Origin: Alphaproteobacteria bacterium
GTDB lineage: Bacteria; Pseudomonadota; Alphaproteobacteria; Puniceispirillales; Puniceispirillaceae
Direction of reading: 5' to 3'
NCBI GenBank assembly: GCA_016780765.1
Contig: JADHLH010000016.1
Location: forward strand, 1-35,151
Length of the DNA: 35,151 bases
The notes under the pieces are model-generated. The model was not told the origin of the DNA, ran no database searches, and worked only from the letters and a program-made list of their open reading frames with translations. A program made the translations under genes and the position numbers. How positions within the stretch are numbered: position 1 is the first letter of the stretch; every line of letters begins with the position of its first letter. Of the stretch, positions 24,781 to 33,680 are shown one piece after another.

Positions 24781-27700
24781 GCCGGCATTACACCGCGTGG
24801 CCGTCGCAGACGGGTCGGGATCAGCCCCGGCAACCGTGCCAACAGACGGCGCAGGAATGACGGGTTGGTGGCGGCCGGATCACGCATGAAACGCCCACCC
24901 ATGACCAGCATTGCCGGTGTGGCAACCAGTGTCAGGATGGTGGCGAATGTCAGACCACCAGCGATAGAACTTGAAAGCTGCGTCCACCATTGCGAGGACG
25001 GCGCGCCAACCAGAATTTCGCGGTCGAGGATCTTGATCGTCAGCTGAAAGACCATTGGCAGCAGGCCAAGAATGGTCGTCACCGCTGTCAGCAATACCGG
25101 CCGGAAACGCACCAGCCCGGCCCGGAAGGCCGCGTGCCGTGCCGTATAGCCGCGCCGCCGATATTCGTTGAAGGTGTCGATCAGAACGATGTTGTTGTTC
25201 ACCACGATACCGGCCAGCGAAATCACCCCCAGCCCGCACATGACAATGCCGAATGGCTGGCCTGCGGCCCACAGACCCAGCACCACACCACCAGTTGACA
25301 GTACAATCGCCGACATCGTGACAAAGGCCTGCCACAGCGAGTTGAACTGCAGCATCAGCACAATCACCATCAACAGCAGTGACAGCATGAACGAGCTGGC
25401 AAGGAAGGACTGCGTCTCGGCAATATCCTCATCCTCGCCGCCAAAGACGACGCTTACATCCTGTGTCAGGGGCATCTCCGCCAGCGATGCTTTGAGCTTG
25501 TCAAAGCGTTCAGCCGGCAGCATCCCCTCCGCCACATCGGAATTGATATACATATACCGGGTGCCGTCCTTGCGCTCGATATCGCCGCCCTTCTCGCGCG
25601 GTTGCAGCGTGGCAAATACCGACAGCGGCACATAGGACCCGTCTGCCGCCGGCACGCGCAGTTCACGAAGCCGGTCAAGATTGCGCTGATCACCCATAAA
25701 GCGCATCACCACATCCAGCTCATCTTCGCTGTCATCGGGGCGGAAGTCGGAAATACGCACACCGCGGGTCAGCAGCTTGATCATCGTGCCAAGGCCCGAA
25801 ATCGACACACCGTGGCGGCTGGCCGCCTCACGGTCGGTGACCAGCGTCCATTCAAGGCCGGGCAACGGACGGCTGTCTGCCACATCGACAAAGCCGCCAA
25901 CATCACTCATCCGTTCGACGATGGCATCGGTGGCAGCGGCAATTTCATCCATGTCATCGCCCAGCACCTCAACCCGGATCGGCAATGCGCCGCCAGGTCC
26001 CTGCGCCTGTTTGGTGATGCTGAAATCTGCGCCTGCCAGCCCGCCGATCAGCTCACGCATGCGTTCCATCAGAGTGGCAGCCGGATCGCGTTCATTCCAG
26101 TCGGTAAAGACGGTGCGGATTGTGCCAACCGAATCTCGCGGGCTCTGATTGCCGCCACTGCCCGGGCGGAATGAGCGGGCATAGAAATCCGCCACACCTT
26201 CAACTGGCAGAATGGCGGCTTCAGCACTGACGACAAGGGCATCACGTTCCTTGGCCGACAGATCACCACGCGCCAACACCTGCACCTGTGCCTGATCAGG
26301 CTCGATATCGGGGAAAAACGCAACGCCGAGGCCAGCACTGCCATAACCAATGAAGCTGGCAACAATAATGCCGATGACGGTCATCATGGTGATGATCGGA
26401 AAGCGGATCGCCTGTTTCAACACCCAGCGATAGCTGCGCGGCGCACTGGCTGAGACCATGCCTTTGGGCATCCGCGACTTGCCGATGAAACCACCCAGTA
26501 CCGGAATGAAAATCAGCGCCATAAACAGCGATGCCGACAATACGCTGATCACCGTGATCGGCAGGTATTTCATGAACTGGCCAACAATGCCCGGCCAGAC
26601 AAGAAGCGGCAAAAACACCATCAAAGTGGTGATCGTTGACGAAATGATCGGCCAGGACATGCGCTGCGCACCAAGACGATAGGCCTCGCGGCGTGATGAC
26701 CCCATGGCAATACGCCGGTCGGCATATTCGGTCGTGACAATCACCCCGTCGACCAGCATGCCGGCAACAAGAATAAGCGAGAACAGCACGACGATATTCA
26801 TCGTCACACCCATCAGATTCAGAATACTGATGCCAATGAAAAAGGACCCCGGAATAGCCAGCCCGACAAGGGTGGCATTGCGCAGCCCCAGTGCCGCCAG
26901 CACCACAACCATCACGATGATGACTGCCGCCGCAACATTGTTGCCAAGATCGCTCAGAAGGTTGCGCACATCCTTCGAATCATCGAACAGATAGCTGACC
27001 TTGACTCCTTCGCCGATCTTTGGTGCCTCTTCGTCGATCACCGCACGCGCAAGCTCGACAACCTTGATGATGTTGGCGCCGACACGCTTGCGCACATCCA
27101 GCACCACCGCCGGTTCACCATTCACCCGCGACCAGCCCTCGGCCTGCCGGAAGGCGCGCCGCACAACGGCAACATCGCCAAAAGTAATGCTTGTGCCATC
27201 GCGGGCGCTGATCGGCATATTGACCAGATCATCAACGCTTTCAATCACGCCCGGCACCTTGACCAGCAGACGCCCGCCGCCATCATCAATCGCGCCTGCG
27301 GTTACCAGCTGGTTGTTGCCACTGACAAGGCGGATAACGGCTGACGGGTCCAGCCCATAGGCTTCGATTGCCGACGCATCAAGCAGGATCTCCAGAACCT
27401 CTTCACGGTCACCGCCGATCTCGACCTCCAGCACTCCCGGAAGCGCCTCAAGCTTGTCCTTTATGTCGCGCGCTGCTGTCACCATCTCGCGTTCTGACAC
27501 CGGCCCGTACAAGGCGGCGGTCAGGATCGGAAACAGCGACAGGCTGACCTCGGTCACCTTCGGGTCATCCGCTTCGGCTGGCAGGTCCGGCTTTGCCTCA
27601 TCCACTGCCTGGCGCACATCTGCAATCAGCAGGTCGATATCCTCGCCCGCTGCAAATTCCAGCGTGACCGCGCCATACCCTTCGGATGCAACCGAGGACA

Positions 27701-27941
27701 TGCTGTCCAGCCCTTCAACGGACCGCAGATGCTTTTCCAGCGGCTTGACCAGCAGGCGTTCAGAATCCTCGGGTGAAATGCCTTCATAGCTGACAGACAC
27801 ATAGGTCACCGGAATATCAACATCCGGCGCCGCTTCCTTGGGAATTTCTATGTAGGAGGCAAGGCCAAGTCCGCTCAGCACAAGCAACGTCAGAATAACG
27901 GCGCCGGCGCGGTTGAACGCCGCCTCAATCACCGCGTTCAT
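24774..27941 (-). CDS. RND efflux pump inner-membrane transporter (AcrB-like)
   Basis: A 1055-residue RND protein with the twofold arrangement: TM1 at the start (AGAVILTLLVLSGLGLASYI), a large periplasmic loop, TM2-6 (about residues 335-470), a second loop from about 545, and TM8-12 near 860-1020. The periplasmic porter motifs PDVDIPVTYVSVSYEGISPEDSE and PITVISVLSASLFMALIFIPVLGG are typical of the HAE-1/AcrB-like group. In TM4 the AcrB Asp-Asp pair reads Asp398-Gly399 (MLVDGVIV), and in TM10 the AcrB lysine position reads Asn (VVNNNIVLID, Asn915-917), as seen in a subset of the family. The start overlaps the fusion-protein stop by ATGA. No outer-membrane channel gene is nearby. Substrates unknown. 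Confidence 0.9.
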   Translation of the reverse strand: MNAVIEAAFNRAGAVILTLLVLSGLGLASYIEIPKEAAPDVDIPVTYVSVSYEGISPEDSERLLVKPLEKHLRSVEGLDSMSSVASEGYGAVTLEFAAGEDIDLLIADVRQAVDEAKPDLPAEADDPKVTEVSLSLFPILTAALYGPVSEREMVTAARDIKDKLEALPGVLEVEIGGDREEVLEILLDASAIEAYGLDPSAVIRLVSGNNQLVTAGAIDDGGGRLLVKVPGVIESVDDLVNMPISARDGTSITFGDVAVVRRAFRQAEGWSRVNGEPAVVLDVRKRVGANIIKVVELARAVIDEEAPKIGEGVKVSYLFDDSKDVRNLLSDLGNNVAAAVIIVMVVVLAALGLRNATLVGLAIPGSFFIGISILNLMGVTMNIVVLFSLILVAGMLVDGVIVTTEYADRRIAMGSSRREAYRLGAQRMSWPIISSTITTLMVFLPLLVWPGIVGQFMKYLPITVISVLSASLFMALIFIPVLGGFIGKSRMPKGMVSASAPRSYRWVLKQAIRFPIITMMTVIGIIVASFIGYGSAGLGVAFFPDIEPDQAQVQVLARGDLSAKERDALVVSAEAAILPVEGVADFYARSFRPGSGGNQSPRDSVGTIRTVFTDWNERDPAATLMERMRELIGGLAGADFSITKQAQGPGGALPIRVEVLGDDMDEIAAATDAIVERMSDVGGFVDVADSRPLPGLEWTLVTDREAASRHGVSISGLGTMIKLLTRGVRISDFRPDDSEDELDVVMRFMGDQRNLDRLRELRVPAADGSYVPLSVFATLQPREKGGDIERKDGTRYMYINSDVAEGMLPAERFDKLKASLAEMPLTQDVSVVFGGEDEDIAETQSFLASSFMLSLLLMVIVLMLQFNSLWQAFVTMSAIVLSTGGVVLGLWAAGQPFGIVMCGLGVISLAGIVVNNNIVLIDTFNEYRRRGYTARHAAFRAGLVRFRPVLLTAVTTILGLLPMVFQLTIKILDREILVGAPSSQWWTQLSSSIAGGLTFATILTLVATPAMLVMGGRFMRDPAATNPSFLRRLLARLPGLIPTRLRRPRGVMPAE

Positions 27942-29236
27942 GATGTTGGTTCCATCAGCACACGCACCGGATCACCTGCCTCGACAAAGGCCTGACCAAA
28001 GGTCAATAGCGTGTCACCATTCGCAAGGCCGGACACAAACACCTGCTCGACACCCGAACGCACCAGTTCAACCGGTTTGACCCGCACGACACCCGCGTCA
28101 TCAACCTTGGCGGTCAGCGACCCGTCAGATGCCACCGACAGATGCGCAGGTGACATGCCAAATGCCGGCTGGTAGCCAACATCGATATCGGCCTCGACTG
28201 TCATGCCGGCGCGCAGCATGCGGTCCGGGTTCGGCACGGTGATCTCGACATCAAAGGTGCGCGTCGTCGATGTGCTGATCGAGGCGATCCGTGACACCGT
28301 GCCCGTGCGCCGGCCAATACCAGCGACATCGATGCTGACCGGGTTGCCGATCGCGACCTGCGCAATATTGGTCTGCGGCACCGCGACGATGATGCTCAGT
28401 TCATTCATGTTCAGGATGGTGGCAGCCACAACGCCAGCCGGCATCTGCTCTCCCTCATCGACATGCACGGTTTCCAGCCAACCGGAAATTGGCGCCGTAA
28501 TCCGTGACTTGGCCAACTGGTCCTGCAGCACCACGAGGCTTGATTTCGCACCTGCCAAGCGCGCCTCGTTTTGCGAAATATCAAGTTCGGCACGGTAATT
28601 CTTTTCGAGATCGATCCGTGCCAGCGTCATCCGGGCTGTCTCAAAATTCGCCTTCAACTGCGCCAGATCAACCGGCGCACTGAAACTTTTGGCAACCAGC
28701 TTTTCACCAATCTCCAGCCGCTGCGTGGCAACCTCGAGATTGGCCAGCGCCGCCGCACGCTCTTCTTCATAGGTGCCGCCAGACAGGGTCTTCGCTGTTG
28801 TCAGCGCAGCCTCGGCAGCGGCCATCTCGGCCTTCGCGGCGGCAATGCGGGACGGCAATGTGTCGGTATCCATGACAACCAGCACATCACCTTTTTCAAC
28901 GGCGCTGCCTTCACGCACAGCCACCTTGGTGATGGTACCGCCGATCTCGGCTGAAATGGTGAATACGGCTTGCGGTTCGGTGATCCCGCTGGCCCGAATG
29001 GACTGTCGGATTTGCGCATTCTCAACAATAACAGCCGACACACGCGGCGCGGCATTGGCTGTCTGTTCTGGTGATGTCTGTGTTTGACCGGCAGATGTGG
29101 TCATGTCCTGGCCAGATCCGTCGCTGACGGCGGCCGTGCCCGCTTCATCGCTTCCCGTGAAGCTGCCGGAGACCATCCAGCCAATAACGCCAAGCGCAAC
29201 AAGGCCTGCCCAGATATAGGAATTTTTGAATTTCAT
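27938..29236 (-). CDS. Periplasmic membrane fusion protein (AcrA/HlyD type)
   Basis: A 432-residue adaptor with one N-terminal membrane anchor (SYIWAGLVALGVIGWMVSG), a Thr/Gln/Ser-rich linker, a split barrel-sandwich hybrid (ITKVAVREGSAVEKGDVLVVMD and ITAPISGWLETVHVDEGEQMPAG), an intervening alpha-helical hairpin rich in Ala/Glu/Lys (residues about 130-230), and beta-barrel and membrane-proximal domains. It links the RND pump to an outer-membrane channel, supplied from elsewhere. It overlaps the pump gene by four bases. A good promoter candidate lies 55-83 bases upstream. Confidence 0.9.
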   Translation of the reverse strand: MKFKNSYIWAGLVALGVIGWMVSGSFTGSDEAGTAAVSDGSGQDMTTSAGQTQTSPEQTANAAPRVSAVIVENAQIRQSIRASGITEPQAVFTISAEIGGTITKVAVREGSAVEKGDVLVVMDTDTLPSRIAAAKAEMAAAEAALTTAKTLSGGTYEEERAAALANLEVATQRLEIGEKLVAKSFSAPVDLAQLKANFETARMTLARIDLEKNYRAELDISQNEARLAGAKSSLVVLQDQLAKSRITAPISGWLETVHVDEGEQMPAGVVAATILNMNELSIIVAVPQTNIAQVAIGNPVSIDVAGIGRRTGTVSRIASISTSTTRTFDVEITVPNPDRMLRAGMTVEADIDVGYQPAFGMSPAHLSVASDGSLTAKVDDAGVVRVKPVELVRSGVEQVFVSGLANGDTLLTFGQAFVEAGDPVRVLMEPTS

Positions 29237-29290
29237 GGATCAGTCACCGGTCCTGATTGCGCCCAAGGGCATCGTCGCGCCTGTTCGCGA

Positions 29291-29319
29291 TATATAGTCG
29301 CAGCAACGGTTTCAAACAA
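29291..29319 (-). promoter_or_regulatory. Sigma70-like promoter for the MFP-RND operon
   Basis: On the minus strand TTGTTT (29319-29314) is separated by exactly 17 bases from TATATA (29296-29291), about 55 bases before the fusion-protein ATG. This is the most convincing promoter in the window. Confidence 0.55.
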
Positions 29320-29340
29320 GCAGTGCTGCCCGTTCAAACA
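29311..29340. promoter_or_regulatory. Direct repeat TTCAAACA flanking the -35, possible operator
   Basis: TTCAAACA at 29311-29318 overlaps the -35 hexamer and recurs at 29333-29340, a 22-bp centre distance (two helical turns). A regulator of the efflux operon could bind here; no regulator gene is adjacent. Confidence 0.35.
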
Positions 29341-29365
29341 CCTTGAAAGTTGCAAACATCAGTCT

Positions 29366-31042
29366 CTATCCGGCATCGGCAAGGATCATCTGTGCCGCCT
29401 TGTGGGCCAACATGATGGTTGGCGCATTGGTGTTGGCCGAAGTGATATTCGGGAATACCGACGCATCAACAATCCGCAGGCCACCAATGCCATGAACGCG
29501 CAGCTGCGGATCAACAACCGCATCCCGTCGATCCGGTCCCATCCGGCAGGTACCACACAGATGAAAGACAGTGCTGCCACGTTCACGAAAATCATCGATC
29601 ACAGCCGCATCATCCATATCGGCAAGTGGCGTCATCGGGTCTTCGGCAAGCACCGCCTTCAGCGCAGGTGCTTCCTGCAGGCGCTGGACAAAGCGCGCCA
29701 TGCGGACCGCATCATCAAGGTCCTGCTGATGGTCCAGGTAATTGCCATGGATGCGTGGCTGAACCTCGGCATCGGGGCTGGTTATGGTGACACTGCCAAG
29801 GCTTGCCGGACGACAGCTGTTAAAGCCGATGATGAAACCGGAAAACGGGTCAGGGCGCATCAGGCGTCGTCGCCCGTCATGAAAGCTGTGATAGCTGAGC
29901 GGATTCATATAAAGCTGACAATCTGCACGCGTCTGATCGGGGCGCGTTCTGACCAGCCCGCCATATTGGTTGATGCTGAGCGACAACGGACCACGCCTTG
30001 TCAGCACGTAACGAAGTCCGGCTGCCAGACGGCCGGGCCAGCTGCCAAACACATCATTCAATGTTGGCCGGTTCGCCTTGAACAGATAGTTGATGCCGAA
30101 ATGATCCTGCAGATTCTGACCGACAGCCGGCTGGTTCTGCACCACATCAAGGCCAAGCTTCTGCAATGATGCACCGTCGCCAACACCCGAAAGCTGCAGG
30201 ATTTGCGGCGTGCCGATGGCACCGGCAGACAGAATGATCTCGCGCCGGGCCCGCACCACTGTCTCGGCGCCCTTGTGCCGAAACGTTACGCTGACAGCCC
30301 GCCCCGCTTCAAAAGCAATCCGGCGCACCGATGCATTTGTGCGCACCGCAAGGTTTGCACGCTTCATCGCTGGCCACAGAAAGGCAACCGCGCTGGAACA
30401 TCGCATGCCGTTGCGCGTTGTCATCAGATAGGAACTTACACCCTCACCCTCACGATACGGCGTGGTGCTGCTGGGAACCTGCGCCTCATTGCAGATCGAA
30501 GTGAAGGTTGCCCCGAACGGGTGACATTCGGCGCTGTTGTCTGTGACCGAAAGATGCGATCTGCTAGCAGGGTTGCCTGCCGCCTTATTCACCGGATCAC
30601 GGGTCTTCTGGCCCGCCTTCTGGCCCGTCTGACAAACTGGGTTCTGGTCTGGATGCGGATGTTCAAAACTGTCAAATACAGTACTGACATCCTCATAGCC
30701 CCAGCCGGGATTGCCAGCCGCCTGCCAGTCATCATAATCACCCGCCTGACCGCGGTGATACACAAGCGCGTTGATCGAGCTGGACCCACCAAGCACACGC
30801 CCGCGTGGATGATAAACTGACCGTCCGCCAAGTTCGTCCTCGGGCACGCCGTCATACATCCAGTTCACACGCTGGTCATGAAACAGCATGCCGTAGCCGA
30901 TCGGCGCCCGTACCCAGAAGCGCCGGTCAGACGGCCCTGCCTCGATCAACAGCACATTGTGGCGGCCATCAGCTGACAGCTTGTCAGCAAGTACACTGCC
31001 GGCCGATCCGCCGCCGATAATTATATAGTCGAATTCCGCCAT
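29366..31042 (-). CDS. GMC-family FAD oxidoreductase (alcohol/choline dehydrogenase-like)
   Basis: A 558-residue GMC flavoenzyme. FAD motif IIIGGGSAGSVLADKL, signature 1 RVLGGSSSINALVYHRGQAGDYDDW, signature 2 GAIGTPQILQLSGVG, catalytic His region STVFHLCGTCRMG and the terminal ITSANTNAPTIMLAHKAA are all present. Oxidation of a primary alcohol to an aldehyde is the usual reaction; substrate unknown. It differs from the GMC gene at 21604 throughout, so the two are not a recent duplication. A Gln/Lys/Asn-rich stretch around residues 130-165 (PVCQTGQKAGQK region) looks like an insertion and contains a 12-bp DNA duplication. Start ATG at 31042. The Cys/Met PLP gene lies 59 bases upstream. Confidence 0.83.
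   Translation of the reverse strand: MAEFDYIIIGGGSAGSVLADKLSADGRHNVLLIEAGPSDRRFWVRAPIGYGMLFHDQRVNWMYDGVPEDELGGRSVYHPRGRVLGGSSSINALVYHRGQAGDYDDWQAAGNPGWGYEDVSTVFDSFEHPHPDQNPVCQTGQKAGQKTRDPVNKAAGNPASRSHLSVTDNSAECHPFGATFTSICNEAQVPSSTTPYREGEGVSSYLMTTRNGMRCSSAVAFLWPAMKRANLAVRTNASVRRIAFEAGRAVSVTFRHKGAETVVRARREIILSAGAIGTPQILQLSGVGDGASLQKLGLDVVQNQPAVGQNLQDHFGINYLFKANRPTLNDVFGSWPGRLAAGLRYVLTRRGPLSLSINQYGGLVRTRPDQTRADCQLYMNPLSYHSFHDGRRRLMRPDPFSGFIIGFNSCRPASLGSVTITSPDAEVQPRIHGNYLDHQQDLDDAVRMARFVQRLQEAPALKAVLAEDPMTPLADMDDAAVIDDFRERGSTVFHLCGTCRMGPDRRDAVVDPQLRVHGIGGLRIVDASVFPNITSANTNAPTIMLAHKAAQMILADAG
30605..30628. repeat. 12-bp tandem duplication inside the GMC gene
   Basis: CTTCTGGCCCGC (30605-30616) followed directly by CTTCTGGCCCGT (30617-30628). 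It keeps the reading frame and yields repeated Gly-Gln-Lys in the protein. Confidence 0.85.
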
Positions 31043-31101
31043 GCCAGGTCCCCTGTTACCCGATCATATTCTTCGCCGGACAAAGGGGCGGCAATTATCC
31101 T

Positions 31102-32322
31102 CTATTCGCCATTTACGGCTGCAAGGGCGGCGTTCAGTTCACCCAGAAGAAGTGCCGCAGGCTCAATCCCAACCGACAGCCGGAAGAATCCCTCGCTCAT
31201 CCCCAATGCGGCACGTGCCTCTGCGCTTAATGCGCGGTGCGATGATGACGCCGGATGCGACAGGGTGGTGGCCACATCGCCAAGGGTCGGCGCAAAGGGA
31301 ATCTTGCCGGCAGCGGCGATGAACCTGTTCACCTCGTCGCGCCCGCCCGCAATCTCGAAACTGACCATATTGCCAAAGGAACCGCCAAACAGCGTTGCCG
31401 CAAGATCATGATCAGAATGGTCGTTGCGGCCCGGATACAGCACCTTGGTCAATCCCGGCTGGCCAGCCAGGCCGTCAGCAATGATCCGCGCCGTGTCCTG
31501 CGCCGCTGCAAATCGCACTTCGAAACTGTTCAGCCCGCGTTCAGCCAGCCAGCAGTCAAACGGGCTTGGCGTCATCCCCCAGGTTACCGCTGCGTCATAA
31601 ATTGCCGTGCGGTGTGCCGGATCGCGCGCCGCCACATATCCCAGCGTCACGTCAGAATGACCAGCCAGAAACTTTGTCACTGAATGAATGATGATGTCCG
31701 CGCCATGATCAAACGGGCGAAACACAGCCGGCGTTGTGAAGGTGTTATCAACCACCAGAATCAGCCCATGGCGCGCGGCCATGGCGGCTATTCCGGCCAC
31801 ATCGGCCACCCGCAATGTCGGGTTTGATACCGCCTCGATCATCACCATGCGGGTATTTGGCCGGATGGCAGCAGCAAGATTGTCAGCACTTCCGGCATCA
31901 AAGAAACCGGTCTCGAACCCCATCCGCGGCAAATCCTGGGACAGCATGCGCAGCGAGCGCCCATATAGCTGGTCGCCAGCCAGCACGTGATCGCCGGCCT
32001 TCAAGAGACCCAGAAACATTGCCGAAATTGCCGCCATGCCCGAGCTGGTCACAATGCCGCCTTCTGCCCCTTCCATACCGTCTATTTTTGCCGCAAGAAT
32101 ATCCGCGTTCGGATGCCCTTCGCGGGCATAGGTATAGCCGTCAACCGCACCTTCATACTGCGCATCAAGCGTGTCTGCAGATGGCGAGGAATACACCACC
32201 GACGGAAAGAGCGGGGTTGCCACCGGGCGGCTTGCTGATTCCGGAATCTCCACACGGCGAACGATCGTATCACGAGGGGGCTTGTTGTCATCCTTGGGGG
32301 GCGTCATCACACGGTCTTCCAT
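31102..32322 (-). CDS. Cys/Met metabolism PLP enzyme (cystathionine gamma-lyase/methionine gamma-lyase type)
   Basis: A 406-residue fold-type I PLP enzyme. Key features are TYAREGHPNADILAAKIDGMEGAEGGIVTSSGMAAI, the segment IEAVSNPTLRVADVAGIA, the Asp of LVVDNTFTTP, and the PLP-lysine Lys217 in HSVTKFLAGHSDVTLG. The C-terminal LSVGIEPAALLLGELNAAL is standard. Members cleave or form C-S bonds in cystathionine, methionine or O-acyl homoserines; residues that would fix the reaction are not decisive by eye. The start at 32322 is weakly supported; the ATG at 32307 has GGAAG upstream and is equally possible. It lies between a P450 and a GMC gene, both on the same strand. Confidence 0.85.
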   Translation of the reverse strand: MEDRVMTPPKDDNKPPRDTIVRRVEIPESASRPVATPLFPSVVYSSPSADTLDAQYEGAVDGYTYAREGHPNADILAAKIDGMEGAEGGIVTSSGMAAISAMFLGLLKAGDHVLAGDQLYGRSLRMLSQDLPRMGFETGFFDAGSADNLAAAIRPNTRMVMIEAVSNPTLRVADVAGIAAMAARHGLILVVDNTFTTPAVFRPFDHGADIIIHSVTKFLAGHSDVTLGYVAARDPAHRTAIYDAAVTWGMTPSPFDCWLAERGLNSFEVRFAAAQDTARIIADGLAGQPGLTKVLYPGRNDHSDHDLAATLFGGSFGNMVSFEIAGGRDEVNRFIAAAGKIPFAPTLGDVATTLSHPASSSHRALSAEARAALGMSEGFFRLSVGIEPAALLLGELNAALAAVNGE

Positions 32323-32379
32323 ATAAAAGGCAGGGTTAGGTCAGGGCGATTGTATGTCTTGCAGCACGCAGGCAGCACG

Positions 32380-33567
32380 TCAATGCCATCTGGCGTGCAT
32401 GGTCACCGGCCCCCTGAAGGCCCAGCCACGAAACACTGCCGGATGATCCGGGTCAAGACGAAGAGACGGCAGACGGTCAAAAATCATCGGCAACGCCACA
32501 TCGGCGACAAGCGCCCGCGCCGCAAACGCGCCGGCACAAAAGTGCGGACCGGCCCCGAAGGCGATATGCTTGCGGGTATCCCGCTGCACGTCGAACCGGT
32601 CAGGATTGTCAAAATGCGCCGGGTCACGGTTTGCCGCGCTGAACATGAAAAAGGCGCGCCCGCCAGCCTTGATGTCCACCCCGCCAACCAGTGCATCGGT
32701 GGCAATGCGGCGTGGTGACATGCCAATCGGCGACATCCAGCGAACATATTCCTCAAAGACGCGGTCCCAGCCGGCCACACCATCAAGCACCATCGCCAGC
32801 TGATCCGGATGGGACAGCAACGCCCAGATCGCCCCGGCAATGGCATCGCGCGGTTCATTCTGCCCACCGCTGATTGCCAGCTTCACATTGGCGCGAATCT
32901 GTTCATGCGGCGCACCCGCTCGCACCAGAACAGCGATCATCGAACTGCCAGCCAGCGTATCCACATCTGTTGGCGTGGTTTCAAAATCGGCAATGCGGGC
33001 ATTGATCGCCGCATCCAGTGCCGCCACCGCCGACAGGCAGCGCGCCTCGATATCAGGATCGCCACCATAATTGGCTATGCCGTCAATCATCGCTTGTGAA
33101 TGGGCATCCATATCGCGCGCGGAAATGGCCTCAAGCCCGGTGATCAGGCGCTGTGCCTCTCCCGACAGCAGCATCGCATAATCAGTGCATAAATCCGCAG
33201 ATCGGCGGGCCGACAACCCCTGCAGGATTGTGCGGGCTGAATCGCGAAAAGCCTCACGCCAGTGGCGCGCCACCGTGCGCGGCGATACAGCTGTTTGAAT
33301 CTGGCGGCGTTGCGTCTGATGTGGCATGCCATCCCGGCGCATCATATTCTCGCCCATCAGCCGGGTCATCAAACCGCCGGGTTGTTCCGAGCTGAACACA
33401 TCAACGCGCTTTTCCCAGACATCGATATCATCGCGGCGCGTGATCACGATCCCGTCCAGCTGCGGCACAAAGGCAACTGGTGCGACGCTGCGCAGATGCT
33501 CCAGCGCGGGATACGGATCGCGCCAGAAGGCATCCATGTCGATATCGATAACGGGCGGTTTGGTCAT
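32380..33567 (-). CDS. Cytochrome P450
   Basis: A 395-residue soluble bacterial P450. Heme-ligand Cys344 is in FGAGPHFCAGAFAAR, the ExxR helix is represented by EEYVRW, and AANRDPAHFDNPDRFDVQRD is the usual meander-region motif. The I-helix reads AISGGQNEPRDA (Glu238), where most P450s have AGxDTT; the acid-alcohol pair is therefore Glu-Pro, a feature of a minority subgroup. No ferredoxin or ferredoxin reductase gene is nearby, so electrons must come from elsewhere. Start taken at the ATG at 33567; a GTG at 33588 is an alternative. Substrate unknown. It begins 57 bases upstream of the PLP enzyme and may share its transcript. Confidence 0.88.
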   Translation of the reverse strand: MTKPPVIDIDMDAFWRDPYPALEHLRSVAPVAFVPQLDGIVITRRDDIDVWEKRVDVFSSEQPGGLMTRLMGENMMRRDGMPHQTQRRQIQTAVSPRTVARHWREAFRDSARTILQGLSARRSADLCTDYAMLLSGEAQRLITGLEAISARDMDAHSQAMIDGIANYGGDPDIEARCLSAVAALDAAINARIADFETTPTDVDTLAGSSMIAVLVRAGAPHEQIRANVKLAISGGQNEPRDAIAGAIWALLSHPDQLAMVLDGVAGWDRVFEEYVRWMSPIGMSPRRIATDALVGGVDIKAGGRAFFMFSAANRDPAHFDNPDRFDVQRDTRKHIAFGAGPHFCAGAFAARALVADVALPMIFDRLPSLRLDPDHPAVFRGWAFRGPVTMHARWH

Positions 33568-33680
33568 GCGCGCATCATGCAAGCGCACACCGGCAACTGT
33601 AAAGATACGAAGCCTGAAAAAGACCGGTATTCCAGTACTGCCAGGCGGCCACCCGGGGCAACTTTCACCTGATCAGGCTT

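Noticed and set aside
29084-30169. Plus-strand open frame of 361 codons across the MFP/GMC junction
   Set aside because: Antisense to two real genes and to the promoter region; composition typical of a reverse-frame artefact.
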